Assembly (NCBI RefSeq): GCF_016429015.1
Contig: NZ_JAELTU010000042.1
Coordinates: 1-47,283 of the forward strand
Direction of reading: 5' to 3'
DNA length: 47,283 bases
Source of the DNA: Rhizobium sp. ASV20
Lineage (GTDB): Bacteria; Pseudomonadota; Alphaproteobacteria; Rhizobiales; Rhizobiaceae
The position numbers and the translations under genes were made by a program. Positions 8,500 through 16,870 of this stretch are shown here, piece after piece. The notes beneath the pieces were generated by a model that worked only from the letters and a program-made list of their open reading frames with translations, had not been told where the DNA came from and did no database searches. The first letter of the stretch is position 1. The number at the start of each line of letters is the position of its first letter.

Positions 8500-9129
8500 T
8501 TAGAAGCGATAGTTCAGGCCCGCCTTGATGACATGGTCATGCAGGTCGGTCTTCGACTTGCCGCCAGCCGAATAGGTCGTCACATCGTTGGTTGTGACGT
8601 AGTTGTATTCGAGCTTGGCGGAGAGGCCGCCGGCGAAGCCCTGCTCGACACCTGCGCCGAGCAGATAACCCTGCTTCCAGCCGCTCGGGCCGGAAATGCC
8701 CTTGCCGCCTTCGTACTTGGTCATCGTCAGACCTGCCGTGCCGTAAACGAAGGTTCGGTCGAAGGTCAGACCTGCCTTGGCCTTGGCAGCACCGCGAAAA
8801 CGCTCTTCCAGCCGGCCGTTTGGCACGCGCACCTCGGCGTTTCCGAGATAGGAGCCTTCCAGCTCGGCGCCGATGATGCCCGGGCCAACCTGGAAATTAT
8901 AACCGGCCTGGACGCCGGCCGCGAAGCCCTTGCCACCGGAGAAGGGGTTCAGCTTCGGCGAGGCAATGCCCCCATGCGCGCCGAAATAGGCACCGCTCCA
9001 CTGGAAGGCGGGCGGGCGTTCGTAGCTGTTGTCCGGCGCCGGGTAGTTTGTGTAGTCGGCGGCGGATGCGTTGGTCGCGGCCGCAATAGCCAGAGCCGCG
9101 AACAGAATCGATTTTGCGCAGAGCGACAT
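8500..9129 (-). CDS. outer-membrane beta-barrel protein, Omp25/RopB/Opa-like
   Basis: A 209-residue outer-membrane protein. The signal peptide MSLCAKSILFAALAIAAATNASA is followed by the family hallmark FQWSGAYFGAHGG, then alternating beta strands. GYLLGAGVEQGF is the typical penultimate turn, and the chain ends LNYRF with the C-terminal Phe required for barrel assembly. Rhizobial and Brucella relatives (RopB, Omp25, Omp31) are abundant envelope proteins; they stabilise the outer membrane and are not drug channels. I chose ATG 9129 over 9153 because GGAG lies at the right spacing before it. Two CCGG-centred palindromes lie upstream. Confidence 0.9.
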   Translation of the reverse strand: MSLCAKSILFAALAIAAATNASAADYTNYPAPDNSYERPPAFQWSGAYFGAHGGIASPKLNPFSGGKGFAAGVQAGYNFQVGPGIIGAELEGSYLGNAEVRVPNGRLEERFRGAAKAKAGLTFDRTFVYGTAGLTMTKYEGGKGISGPSGWKQGYLLGAGVEQGFAGGLSAKLEYNYVTTNDVTTYSAGGKSKTDLHDHVIKAGLNYRF

Positions 9130-9195
9130 TGGTAAACTCCATACGAAACCCATGTGCCATCCCTTGGCGCTCGGAGGGTCTCAGTTTGTGTTGGA

Positions 9196-9255
9196 GAACC
9201 GGAAACCGGTTCCTGCTACTCTCCGGCACTGCCCGTCTTGGGAACGGACCGGTCC
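9196..9255 (-). promoter_or_regulatory. two CCGG-centred palindromes upstream of the outer-membrane protein gene
   Basis: GAACCGG-AAA-CCGGTTC (9196-9212) and GGACCGGTCC (9246-9255) lie 67-126 bases before the start codon. The region up to 9380 is AT-rich (for example 9299-9365) and holds no gene. The palindromes are candidate regulator sites or leader hairpins. No clear promoter hexamers stand out. Confidence 0.4.
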
Positions 9256-9394
9256 AAGGAGATGCATGTCATTTTGCTCATGAGAATTGCGGCTACATTG
9301 CAAGATTTGAAAATATTGAAAAATTATTTAGTATTTTTATGGAGTTGAGCGGAAATATTTAACTTATTTTTAAGGAAGACTTTGCCGTTCGACC

Positions 9395-10732
9395 TCAACT
9401 GGGGAAGGTCAGACGAAAGCATGCACCGCCCTGCGGGTTATCGGTCGCGACGACCTGGCCCCCATGCCGCCGCATGATTTCCTGCACCAGATTGAGCCCG
9501 AGACCCGCCCCATGCTCGTGCGCCTGCAGGCGATGGAAGGGTTCGAAGATCCGTTCACGCTCTGTCGCGGGGATACCCGGGCCCTCATCCGTAATCTCGA
9601 TGACGGCTGGCCTGTCGATCCTGATCGTGATGTTTCCCTTGCCGTTGCCGTGCTCGATTGCGTTCTGAACTATGTTGACGACGACTCGCTGCAACGCACC
9701 GGCATCTCCCTGGATGACCAGCTGATGAAGCGTCGTCTCCAGCGACAGCTCGTAACCCTGTGCGATAGCCAGGGGCGCCATGTCGGCGGCAACGTTACGG
9801 CATATGTCCACCAGATCGACGGAGGTAAATCTGTCGCCCGTGACGTCCAGACGCTGCAGGTCGAGCAACTGCTCGGCGAGTGCCGCGATGCGGCCCGCAT
9901 CCGACAGCAGCCGGTTGCGCATCGGCCCTTCCGCTATCGCCTCGACGCGCGTCTGGAGGATGGCAACGGGCGTACGCAACTCATGTGCCGCATCGAGAAT
10001 GAACCGTTGATGGCGCTCATGTCCTTCATCGAGGCGGTGAAGGGCGCCATTGATGGCATTGACGAGCGGCACGACCTCGCTTGGGATGCCGGTTGCCGGC
10101 AATCTGTACCCGCGCCGGTCGATATCGATGGCTTCCGCTTCCTTCGCGATGGTGGCAAGGCGCGAGAATGCCCTGCTCACGATCCATGGAATGACGATGA
10201 TCGTGACGATAGCCAGGAGGATCAGGATCGGCACCATCAGCAGGTTGGAGAGAAAGAGGATGGCGTAAGTCATGCTCAGGACGTCGCCCTTGCCAAGCAC
10301 GATGAAGTCGCCGGCAGGCCCGGAGGCGCGACGAATGACGGCAAGGTAGGTAAAGGGCGCCTGAGTATCTCTGATGTCGGCAAAAGTTATTCGGTCCAGA
10401 TGTTGTGCCATCACGGCATAGACGACCGGAACATTTCCGGTTTGAACGATCTCACCCTTCTCGCTGCGGGCGACGAACCAGAAGTTGGTGGAATGCTGCT
10501 TGATCTTGGTAAGCTCTTCCGTCTCGTTAAGGACGAGATTACCGTCGGCCTTGCGTTCGATTGCGCGTGCCGCGGCATCCGCGAATTCCGGGTCGGATAG
10601 CTGGATGCCGTCGCTCACCTGCAGCAGGTAGGCGACGAAGGCGACGCTGAACAGGAAGAGAATGCCAACCTGAAAAAGCAGAAGCTGCGCAATCAATCGG
10701 CGCTTCAGCGATTTCGATGTGAGAAGCTTCAT
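9395..10732 (-). CDS. sensor histidine kinase (two-component system 1)
   Basis: A 445-residue membrane kinase. The first transmembrane helix is about residues 17-38. A periplasmic sensor stretch of about 115 residues follows, with the second helix about 152-184. Then come a HAMP-like linker and the HisKA domain with phospho-acceptor His250 in DAAHELRTPVAIL. The ATPase domain has the N box NIVQNAIEHG, the G1 box DEGPGIP and the G2 box GLGLNLVQEI. It overlaps its response regulator by four bases (ATGA). It resembles the second kinase in this window in length, layout and motif spacing. The periplasmic domain has no named fold that I can see, so the signal is unknown. Confidence 0.94.
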   Translation of the reverse strand: MKLLTSKSLKRRLIAQLLLFQVGILFLFSVAFVAYLLQVSDGIQLSDPEFADAAARAIERKADGNLVLNETEELTKIKQHSTNFWFVARSEKGEIVQTGNVPVVYAVMAQHLDRITFADIRDTQAPFTYLAVIRRASGPAGDFIVLGKGDVLSMTYAILFLSNLLMVPILILLAIVTIIVIPWIVSRAFSRLATIAKEAEAIDIDRRGYRLPATGIPSEVVPLVNAINGALHRLDEGHERHQRFILDAAHELRTPVAILQTRVEAIAEGPMRNRLLSDAGRIAALAEQLLDLQRLDVTGDRFTSVDLVDICRNVAADMAPLAIAQGYELSLETTLHQLVIQGDAGALQRVVVNIVQNAIEHGNGKGNITIRIDRPAVIEITDEGPGIPATERERIFEPFHRLQAHEHGAGLGLNLVQEIMRRHGGQVVATDNPQGGACFRLTFPS

Positions 10733-11403
10733 GCAATCGGCCTCAAGAGGTAACCGACCCCGCGAATACCATGGATTTCGACATCGGCCTGCGCCTCGGC
10801 CAATTTCTTGCGAAGTCTCGAGACGTGCGAATCGAGCGCGTTCGACTGTATCTCGTCATCGAAGGCATATACCGCTTCTTCGAGTGCGGCCCTCAGAACC
10901 GTCCTGCCCTGCCGGCGGATCAGCGTTTCCAGCACGAGAAGCTCGCGCCTTGGCAGATCGAGCAGCTTGCCGGCAATTCTGGCCTCCCTGTTGTCGAGGC
11001 TGAATTCCAGCCGGCCGAGCTTGGCGACCATCGGCGCGACGTTTGCCGGCCTTCGCATCAGGGCGCGGATGCGTGCCAATAGCTCCTCGAGCGCGAAGGG
11101 CTTGGAGAGATAGTCATCAGCGCCGAGATCCAGTCCGTTGACACGGTCGGCAAGAGAACCGCGGGCAGTCAGCACGATGACCGGTACCGTCGCCCCGATC
11201 GAGCGCAGATGCTGGATGAGTTCCAGCCCGTCGCCATCGGGCAGCTGTCTGTCGAGTACGATCATGTCGTGCACATGTTCCGCTACGGCGCTCCTGGCAA
11301 AATCCAGGGTCAGGGCGTGATCGACGATGATGTCGTATTGGTGCAAGGCGGTCGCAAGCGCATCAGCCATTTGCGGCTCATCTTCCACGAGCAAGAGGCG
11401 CAT
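10729..11403 (-). CDS. OmpR-family response regulator (two-component system 1)
   Basis: A 224-residue regulator. The receiver domain has the acidic pocket near residues 7-9 (EDE), the phospho-acceptor Asp51 in VLDRQLPDGDG, Thr79 in LTA and Lys101 in SKPF. A winged-helix domain follows with LPRRELLVLETLIRRQGRTV and the recognition helix region SNALDSHVSRLRKKL. I chose ATG 11403 over 11415 because GGGGAA lies before it and the paralogue also starts MRLLxVEDEP. It is the partner of the downstream overlapping kinase. Its targets are unknown; the neighbouring exporters are the obvious candidates. Confidence 0.94.
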   Translation of the reverse strand: MRLLLVEDEPQMADALATALHQYDIIVDHALTLDFARSAVAEHVHDMIVLDRQLPDGDGLELIQHLRSIGATVPVIVLTARGSLADRVNGLDLGADDYLSKPFALEELLARIRALMRRPANVAPMVAKLGRLEFSLDNREARIAGKLLDLPRRELLVLETLIRRQGRTVLRAALEEAVYAFDDEIQSNALDSHVSRLRKKLAEAQADVEIHGIRGVGYLLRPIA

Positions 11404-11517
11404 TCTTTTCCCCATCGAAACTGAGTATGTCGCTCAAGACATAGCGATCAACATTACGATATCATTGCGGCATCGGGATTTTCCCGCATTGTCCGCTCCG
11501 GGCCGGATGTTTTCCGG

Positions 11518-12720
11518 CTAATCGTTCTCTATGGCTTCGAGCCAGGAAGCGCTGATTGCTGCGGCCATTGATAGCAGGAACACCAGAAGAGTGCAGGTCG
11601 TGCGAAACGAGGTGAGGCCGATCGCCGTGCCGGTCAACATATATTCAAGCGGCAGAAACAGCAGAACGACGGAATAGGAAAGCCCCGTCACGTAGGGGCG
11701 GCGACCGCGCGGCGACTTGACCTGCAGGATCGAGACGAATGCCGGCGAGAGCCAGCCATTCGCCAGCCCTGCAACGAGACCCGCCAGCATCATGGTCAAA
11801 GGCGAGATCTCGACCCACATCAGACCGGTTGCGAATGCCAGCCCCAGGAAAGCTCGCGAAACGATGGATGCTGCAGCGGGTGCGCGCTGGCGGGAGGCCA
11901 GATGCAGGTTCATCATGATCGTGCCTGCGGCCGACGCCGCAATGAAGATGCCGAGCCAGGCCACCGAGGCGCCTTGCAGCTGCAAGGCGGCAGGCACGAG
12001 GAAGATCTGCAGCGTCATGAAGAAGCCGAGCGCCGCGCTCGCACAGAGAGCAAGCGGCAGCGAGACGGCGCGGTCGCGAAATTGCCGCCCCGCAACGACG
12101 ATGTCCCGCAGGCGTGGAGCCGGCCGCAGCCGGAAATTCGGCAAGCTGAGGGACAGCAGCGTCATGGCGGCAAAGTTGCAGATCGCAATCCACCAGGCAG
12201 CCTCCTTGGCGCCGATGATGGCGATGATGAAGGCGCTCGCGGCTGAGGCGGTGAGGAGCACCAGCCCGTCGATCATATCGTCGATGGAATTGGCATCGGC
12301 CGGCGACAGGCCCGAAAGCCGGGCTATTTCCGGGACTTTCGCTTCGGTGGCGACGGTCGCTGGGCCGTCGAGGATGGTGCTCAGAAGGCCGAGGAGAATG
12401 AGCATGCCTGGGCTTAGAAAATCGGCCGTGTACAGCGCCGCAACCAGCAGCGACGTCAGCGCTCCTATCTTGGCGGCGATGAGTGCGGTGTAACGTATGC
12501 CAAGCCATTCGGCCACGTAGCCGCCGAAGGCCATCCCGACCAGAAGCACGATGCCGCTTATGAACACCATCAGTGCCATCCACACGACACTGCCGGTCAG
12601 ATCGTACATGATCCAGGGATAGAGGACGGTCGCGAAGGCATGGCTGAAATTGAGCGCCACATTGCTGAGTTGCAGCCCGACGAAGGGCCATCGCGCGTTG
12701 CGTTGAAGTCTTTGAAGCAC
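11518..12720 (-). CDS. MFS transporter, enterobactin-exporter-like group
   Basis: A 400-residue major facilitator protein with about 12 hydrophobic segments. The loop between helices 2 and 3 reads GYVAEWLGIRYTALI, a degenerate form of the GxxaDrxGrR signature. The longest cytoplasmic loop (LPNFRLRPAPRLRDIVVAGRQFRDRA) is in the middle, as expected. The general layout fits the EntS-like exporter group, but the substrate is unknown. It starts with GTG at 12720. It lies between two paralogous two-component systems on the same strand, with gaps of 123 and 114 bases, which suggests shared control. Confidence 0.85.
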   Translation of the reverse strand: MLQRLQRNARWPFVGLQLSNVALNFSHAFATVLYPWIMYDLTGSVVWMALMVFISGIVLLVGMAFGGYVAEWLGIRYTALIAAKIGALTSLLVAALYTADFLSPGMLILLGLLSTILDGPATVATEAKVPEIARLSGLSPADANSIDDMIDGLVLLTASAASAFIIAIIGAKEAAWWIAICNFAAMTLLSLSLPNFRLRPAPRLRDIVVAGRQFRDRAVSLPLALCASAALGFFMTLQIFLVPAALQLQGASVAWLGIFIAASAAGTIMMNLHLASRQRAPAAASIVSRAFLGLAFATGLMWVEISPLTMMLAGLVAGLANGWLSPAFVSILQVKSPRGRRPYVTGLSYSVVLLFLPLEYMLTGTAIGLTSFRTTCTLLVFLLSMAAAISASWLEAIEND

Positions 12721-12843
12721 GGTTTTGTTCCGATGATCGTTTCGATCGTCAGGGTCGGTGCGCTGCCTTGCGGTAACATTACGGGCGCGGAAATTTCTTC
12801 GGAAAGCCCGGTCGTGGCCCGTTTTGGCTGGGCAAAAGCCCGA

Positions 12844-14223
12844 TTAGACTGGCTTCGCGGGCGAGATCGCCCGGCCGGCCGAAGCAAGGTTTATCGTCAA
12901 TCGCGCACCGCCCGACCGGCTTGCCCCGGCCTTGACGCTGCCGCCATGCAGTTCGGCGATCTGCCTGACAAGATGGAGCCCGAGGCCCGTTCCGCGCGAA
13001 CGCGGCTTCAGTCGGTAAAACGGTTCGAAAATGCGATCGCGTTCGGCGGGCGGGATGCCGGGACCATCGTCGCACACCTCCATGATACCGGGGGCAATGT
13101 GGACGTTGATCGTCCCGCGGCCGCCACCATGATCGATGGCATTCTGAATCAGGCTTGCCAGCGCTCGTCCGAGCGCTGCTTCGTCGCCCTGGATCGGATG
13201 GTCGGAGCCATGGTGGATCAGGTCGAGCTCGTAGCCTGCAGGAAAGGCAAGCGGTGCCATGTCGCTCACCACGCGCTTGCCGAGGTCCAGCAACGACACG
13301 GATTTGAACTCGGCGATATCCCGTCCGAGCCGCTCGATATCCAGCAGCTGTTCGGTCAGCGTCGTCAGTCGCGCCACGTCGGCCACCAGCTGCAGGCGCT
13401 CGTGGGTTGGCGGCAGGGCGGCGATGCGGATGCCGAGAATGGCAATGGGCGTTCTCAGTTCGTGGGCGGCGTCGGCAAGGAACCGCTGATGCCGTTCATA
13501 ACCGTCATCAAGTCGACTGAGGGCTTCATTCATGGCGCGGATGAGCGATGCGATCTCCGGCGGAGTCCCTGCGGTTTCCAAGCGGACGCCGCGCTGGCCG
13601 ATATCGATGAGGGCGGCCTGTTCCTCCGCTCTCGCGATTCCGGCCACGGCGCCCCGCACGACGAAGGGGGTTGCAAGCAGGATACCGACGACGATGACCG
13701 CCATGATCGGCATGCCGATCTTCAGAAATACGAGCAGAAGGCCGAGTGCGACGAGAGCCGCGGGAGTCCTGCCTTCCGTCCCTGTCAGGATCTGCATCTC
13801 GCCTGCGGCGGTATAGACTGTCCGCATGCGGGCCTCCGGCCGGTCCATTGCGGGACCGTCTGCAGTCGATCCGAAGCGGGCCTGGCCGATGCCGGGCAGC
13901 ACTTCGCTGATACGCTTGAAGATGGCGGGAACCGGCCCCTCCGAGATTTCTGCTCCCTGGGTGTCGCGTATAATGAACCATAGCGCCGGTTCGGTGGATC
14001 TCAGCGCCATCAGATCCGGCGTGTCACCAACCTGCAATGCCCCGGCAGCATCGCGATGGATGGCGTGCCGAAGCGCTTCTATGGTTCGGTCCATCGAGCG
14101 GAAGGCAAAAAGATCGCCTCGGAAAAACATGATTCCGAGAACGAGGAAAAGGATCAGGCTCTGGAGAACGAGCAATCGCCGGATGAGCTGCCATTTGAGC
14201 GAGCGGCCCGTCGCCTCCGTCAT
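12844..14223 (-). CDS. sensor histidine kinase (two-component system 2)
   Basis: A 459-residue membrane kinase, paralogous to the kinase at 9.4-10.7 kb. Transmembrane helices lie near residues 15-34 and 155-190, with a periplasmic domain between them. His254 is in DAAHELRTPIAIL. The N box is SLIQNAIDHGGG, G1 is DDGPGIP and G2 is GTGLGLHLV. The two kinases share the linker feature GYERHQRFLADAAH/GHERHQRFILDAAH, so they derive from one duplication. Their periplasmic parts differ much more, suggesting different signals. It overlaps its regulator by four bases (ATGA). Confidence 0.94.
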   Translation of the reverse strand: MTEATGRSLKWQLIRRLLVLQSLILFLVLGIMFFRGDLFAFRSMDRTIEALRHAIHRDAAGALQVGDTPDLMALRSTEPALWFIIRDTQGAEISEGPVPAIFKRISEVLPGIGQARFGSTADGPAMDRPEARMRTVYTAAGEMQILTGTEGRTPAALVALGLLLVFLKIGMPIMAVIVVGILLATPFVVRGAVAGIARAEEQAALIDIGQRGVRLETAGTPPEIASLIRAMNEALSRLDDGYERHQRFLADAAHELRTPIAILGIRIAALPPTHERLQLVADVARLTTLTEQLLDIERLGRDIAEFKSVSLLDLGKRVVSDMAPLAFPAGYELDLIHHGSDHPIQGDEAALGRALASLIQNAIDHGGGRGTINVHIAPGIMEVCDDGPGIPPAERDRIFEPFYRLKPRSRGTGLGLHLVRQIAELHGGSVKAGASRSGGARLTINLASAGRAISPAKPV

Positions 14224-14894
14224 ATCTGCTCCAGCAGCATGTAGCCGACACCGCGTACGCCGTTGATGGTGACGCCGGCATCGGCATCGGCAAGCTTGCG
14301 CCGCAGCCGCGATATATGGCTGTCGAGCGTATTCGACTGCACCTCGTCGCTCATGCCAAAGACCGCCTCCATCAAGATCTCGCGCGGCACCATCCGGCCG
14401 GCGCGCCGCATCAGGGCCTCCAGCACGAGAAGCTCGCGTCTCGGCAGATCGAAGCGCATATTTTCCACCCTGGCCTCGCGATGGTCGAGATCGAGAGAGA
14501 GACGGCCAAGCTTGACGGCCATGGGCCGCAGATGATCGGGCCGCCGCATCACGGCGCGCAGCCGCGCCAGAAGCTCATCGAAGGCGAAGGGCTTGGGCAG
14601 GTAATCGTCGGCGCCGCTGTCAAGGCCGCTGATACGCTCGGCAAGCCGGCCGCGTGCCGTCAGGACGATCACCGGAATGCTCGCCCTGTATTGTCTAATC
14701 CGCGGGATCAGCGACAGCCCGTCGCCGTCCGGAAGACCGCGGTCGAGAATGATCGCATCGTAGGAGCCAAGCGGGATCATCTCCATGGCTGACGCCAGGG
14801 TATCGGCGTGATCGGCGATCATATCGTGCCGCCGCAGCGCCGATTGCAGGGCCAGCGCCATTTCCGGCTCGTCCTCCACCACCAGGAGCCGCAT
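14220..14894 (-). CDS. OmpR-family response regulator (two-component system 2)
   Basis: A 224-residue regulator, exactly the length of its paralogue. Asp51 is in ILDRGLPDGDG, Thr79 in LTA and Lys101 in PKPF. The winged-helix part has LPRRELLVLEALMRRAGRMVPR and a recognition region SNTLDSHISRLRRKL, nearly the same as in the paralogue. The two regulators may therefore bind similar DNA. It is first in a same-strand run: regulator 2, kinase 2, MFS exporter, regulator 1, kinase 1. It is divergent from the methyltransferase gene across 147 bases. Confidence 0.94.
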   Translation of the reverse strand: MRLLVVEDEPEMALALQSALRRHDMIADHADTLASAMEMIPLGSYDAIILDRGLPDGDGLSLIPRIRQYRASIPVIVLTARGRLAERISGLDSGADDYLPKPFAFDELLARLRAVMRRPDHLRPMAVKLGRLSLDLDHREARVENMRFDLPRRELLVLEALMRRAGRMVPREILMEAVFGMSDEVQSNTLDSHISRLRRKLADADAGVTINGVRGVGYMLLEQI

Positions 14895-14934
14895 CGATCA
14901 TGTCCCTTCGTGATATCTTTTGAACGTGCTTCCT

Positions 14935-14980
14935 GCCTGCAACACATTGCGGCAACATGACGTTTCGAAGCAATGCAGGC
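14935..14980. promoter_or_regulatory. inverted repeat in the divergent regulator/methyltransferase region
   Basis: GCCTGCA (14935-14941) and TGCAGGC (14974-14980) form a perfect 7-bp inverted repeat with a 32-base spacer that also holds TTGCGGCAA. It lies between the divergent starts at 14894 and 15042. It is a possible operator for the adjacent response regulator; no conserved promoter hexamers stand out. Confidence 0.3.
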
Positions 14981-15041
14981 ATCAGGCGATCCGCTCAAAC
15001 CCTTGTGGAAACAACCAACCGACAAGGGATGATACGATATC

Positions 15042-15680
15042 ATGAACGACAGCCTGTTTTTCCTGCGCCAATGGGCGATGGCTCCTCTTCGCACTGCAGC
15101 CGTCGCGCCGTCCGGCCGAGCCCTCGCAAGGCTGATGACGAGCGAGATTACGCCGGCGACCGGCCGCGTGATCGAGCTCGGTCCTGGCACAGGCGTGTTC
15201 ACCAACGCCCTGCGCAATCGCGGAGTGGCGGAGCGCAACATAACTCTGGTCGAGCTCAATCCGCATTTTGCGATATTGCTGAAGCAACGCTTTCCGGCGG
15301 CTCGCGTATTGCAGATGAACGCCGCCGATGTTTCGGAATCCGTCGATATGCAGGAGGAAAGCGCCGGAGCTGTGTTGAGCGGCCTCGGGGTCCTGTCCAT
15401 GCCGACGGGTGTGGTCGTGAGGATCATGCAAGGCGCATTCCGCTGTCTCGGGCCAACGGGTGCATTCTATCAATTCACCTATGGTCCCCGCTGTCCGGTG
15501 TCGGACGGTGTGCTGAATTCTCTGGGCCTGCGGTCGGAGAGAATTGGGGGAACCTTCTTCAATCTGCCGCCGGCCTCGGTCTACCGGATAACGCGCGTGC
15601 CGAGCTGGCCGAGCGAGGCGCTCTATCCCCGGATAGCAGATGGCGCTTCGCAGCACGAACTCGGTGCTTCCAACGGCTGA
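15042..15680 (+). CDS. PmtA-like phospholipid N-methyltransferase
   Basis: A 212-residue SAM-dependent methyltransferase. Motif I reads VIELGPGTGVFT (43-54), followed by the acidic strand LVELN and the motif II-like region GAVLSGLGVLSMP. The N-terminal LFFLRQW and the tail NLPPASVYRITR resemble the Sinorhizobium-type PmtA, a soluble enzyme that methylates phosphatidylethanolamine towards phosphatidylcholine. Length fits that family (about 200 residues). Rhizobia often carry several PmtA-like copies, so this may be a paralogue with a different substrate. It is divergent from two-component system 2. Confidence 0.8.
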   Translation: MNDSLFFLRQWAMAPLRTAAVAPSGRALARLMTSEITPATGRVIELGPGTGVFTNALRNRGVAERNITLVELNPHFAILLKQRFPAARVLQMNAADVSESVDMQEESAGAVLSGLGVLSMPTGVVVRIMQGAFRCLGPTGAFYQFTYGPRCPVSDGVLNSLGLRSERIGGTFFNLPPASVYRITRVPSWPSEALYPRIADGASQHELGASNG

Positions 15681-15707
15681 CCGGAAGACACACGGAAGCT
15701 GGTCGGC

Positions 15708-16772
15708 TCACTTGCAGCGCAGGCCGGTGGCGCGATCGAACAGATGCAGCGCGCTTGTGTCGAACCCGAGCTTCAGTGTCTGTCCTTCTGCAATCATGGT
15801 GCGTGGCGGCAGGCAGGCCATCAGCCGCTGTGATCCGGCCTGCGCCGTGACGATCAATTCGGGACCGGTCAATTCCGCCACTTCACAAACGGCCTCGAGC
15901 TGGCCCCGTTCGTCGAGGTGGAGCGTTTCCGGTCTAATCCCGATCACCAGCTGCTGCTCTTCTTTGATCTCTGCCTTCGTGGGCGGTATGGGCAGCGCAA
16001 TTGAGCTTCCGTCGATGCGCAGGGACCCCTGGTGCACGGTTGCGTTCAGCAGGTTCATCGGCGGCGCGCCGACGAAGGTGGCGACATAGAGCGTTGCCGG
16101 GTGATTGTAGATCTCGTCCGGCGTACCGAGCTGTTCGATTCGGCCATCCCGCATTACCGCGATACGGGTCGCGAGTGTCATTGCCTCGATCTGGTCATGC
16201 GTGACGTAAACAACGGTGGTCTTCAGCATCTGGTGGAGACGCTTCAGCTCGGTGCGCATCTCCATGCGCAGCTTTGCATCGAGGTTCGACAGCGGTTCGT
16301 CGAACAGAAAGACCTCCGGCTTGCGTACCAGCGCACGCCCGATTGCCACGCGCTGGCGCTGACCGCCGGAAAGCTGGCTTGGCTTGCGCTCCAGCAGAGC
16401 TTCTATCTGCAGAAGCTTTGCCGCCTCGCGCACGGCCTTGTCGCGCTCGACCTTCGGCACTTTGCGCATCTCGAGACCGAAGCCGATGTTGCGATGGACC
16501 GAGAGGTTCGGATAGAGCGCGTAGGACTGAAACACCATGGCGATGTCCCGGTCCTTGGGATGCACGCCGAGTATGGAGCGACCGCCAATGCGGATATCGC
16601 CGCTCGTCGCTTCGGCAAGCCCGGCGACGATGTTCAGAAGCGTGGATTTTCCGCAGCCCGATGAGCCGAGCAGCACCAGGAATTCGCCGCTTTCGAGTGA
16701 AATATCGATGCCCTTCAGCGTTTCCAGTGCGCCGTAGCTTTTGCGGATGTTCTGAATTTCGAGCGTGCTCAT
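15708..16772 (-). CDS. sugar ABC transporter ATPase, UgpC/MalK family (locus 1)
   Basis: A 354-residue ATPase. Walker A is GSSGCGKS (36-43), the Q loop is at Gln82, the signature is LSGGQ (134-138), Walker B is VFLFDEP (154-160), and the switch His is in VTHD. The C-terminal TOBE/OB region of sugar-type importers follows (VGAPPMNLL, IGIRPETL). It energises import of a carbohydrate with the two permeases upstream. I chose ATG 16772, where GAGGGAC precedes it and the protein starts MSTLEIQNIRKSYG. Its start overlaps the stop of a 33-codon ORF (ATGA). Confidence 0.95.
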   Translation of the reverse strand: MSTLEIQNIRKSYGALETLKGIDISLESGEFLVLLGSSGCGKSTLLNIVAGLAEATSGDIRIGGRSILGVHPKDRDIAMVFQSYALYPNLSVHRNIGFGLEMRKVPKVERDKAVREAAKLLQIEALLERKPSQLSGGQRQRVAIGRALVRKPEVFLFDEPLSNLDAKLRMEMRTELKRLHQMLKTTVVYVTHDQIEAMTLATRIAVMRDGRIEQLGTPDEIYNHPATLYVATFVGAPPMNLLNATVHQGSLRIDGSSIALPIPPTKAEIKEEQQLVIGIRPETLHLDERGQLEAVCEVAELTGPELIVTAQAGSQRLMACLPPRTMIAEGQTLKLGFDTSALHLFDRATGLRCK

Positions 16773-16870
16773 CGAACGTCCCTCTCGGGTGCGGTTTCCG
16801 GGCCGTAGCGAAGAGGCAGTGCGATCGCGTCGACACCGGCGGTGCGTATTTTCTCTGCCGTCATGTTCAT
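16769..16870 (-). CDS. 33-codon ORF coupled at both ends inside the ABC operon
   Basis: It reads from ATG at 16870 to TGA at 16769-16771 and encodes 33 residues (MNMTAEKIRTAGVDAIALPL then RYGPETAPERDVR). Its start overlaps the permease stop as ATGA, and its stop overlaps the ATPase start as ATGA. A gene filling the gap so exactly is either translated or the head of a longer gene that was deleted in frame. The run KIRTAGVDAIALPLRYG loosely resembles the first strand of enolase-superfamily dehydratases (KI--V-VI-VxLPLR), which occur in such operons. That likeness is weak. I do not recognise a family. Confidence 0.5.
   Translation of the reverse strand: MNMTAEKIRTAGVDAIALPLRYGPETAPERDVR

Noticed and set aside
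12640..13983. A 447-codon plus-strand frame opposite histidine kinase 2
   Set aside because: Antisense shadow of a well-supported kinase; no motifs or ribosome site.
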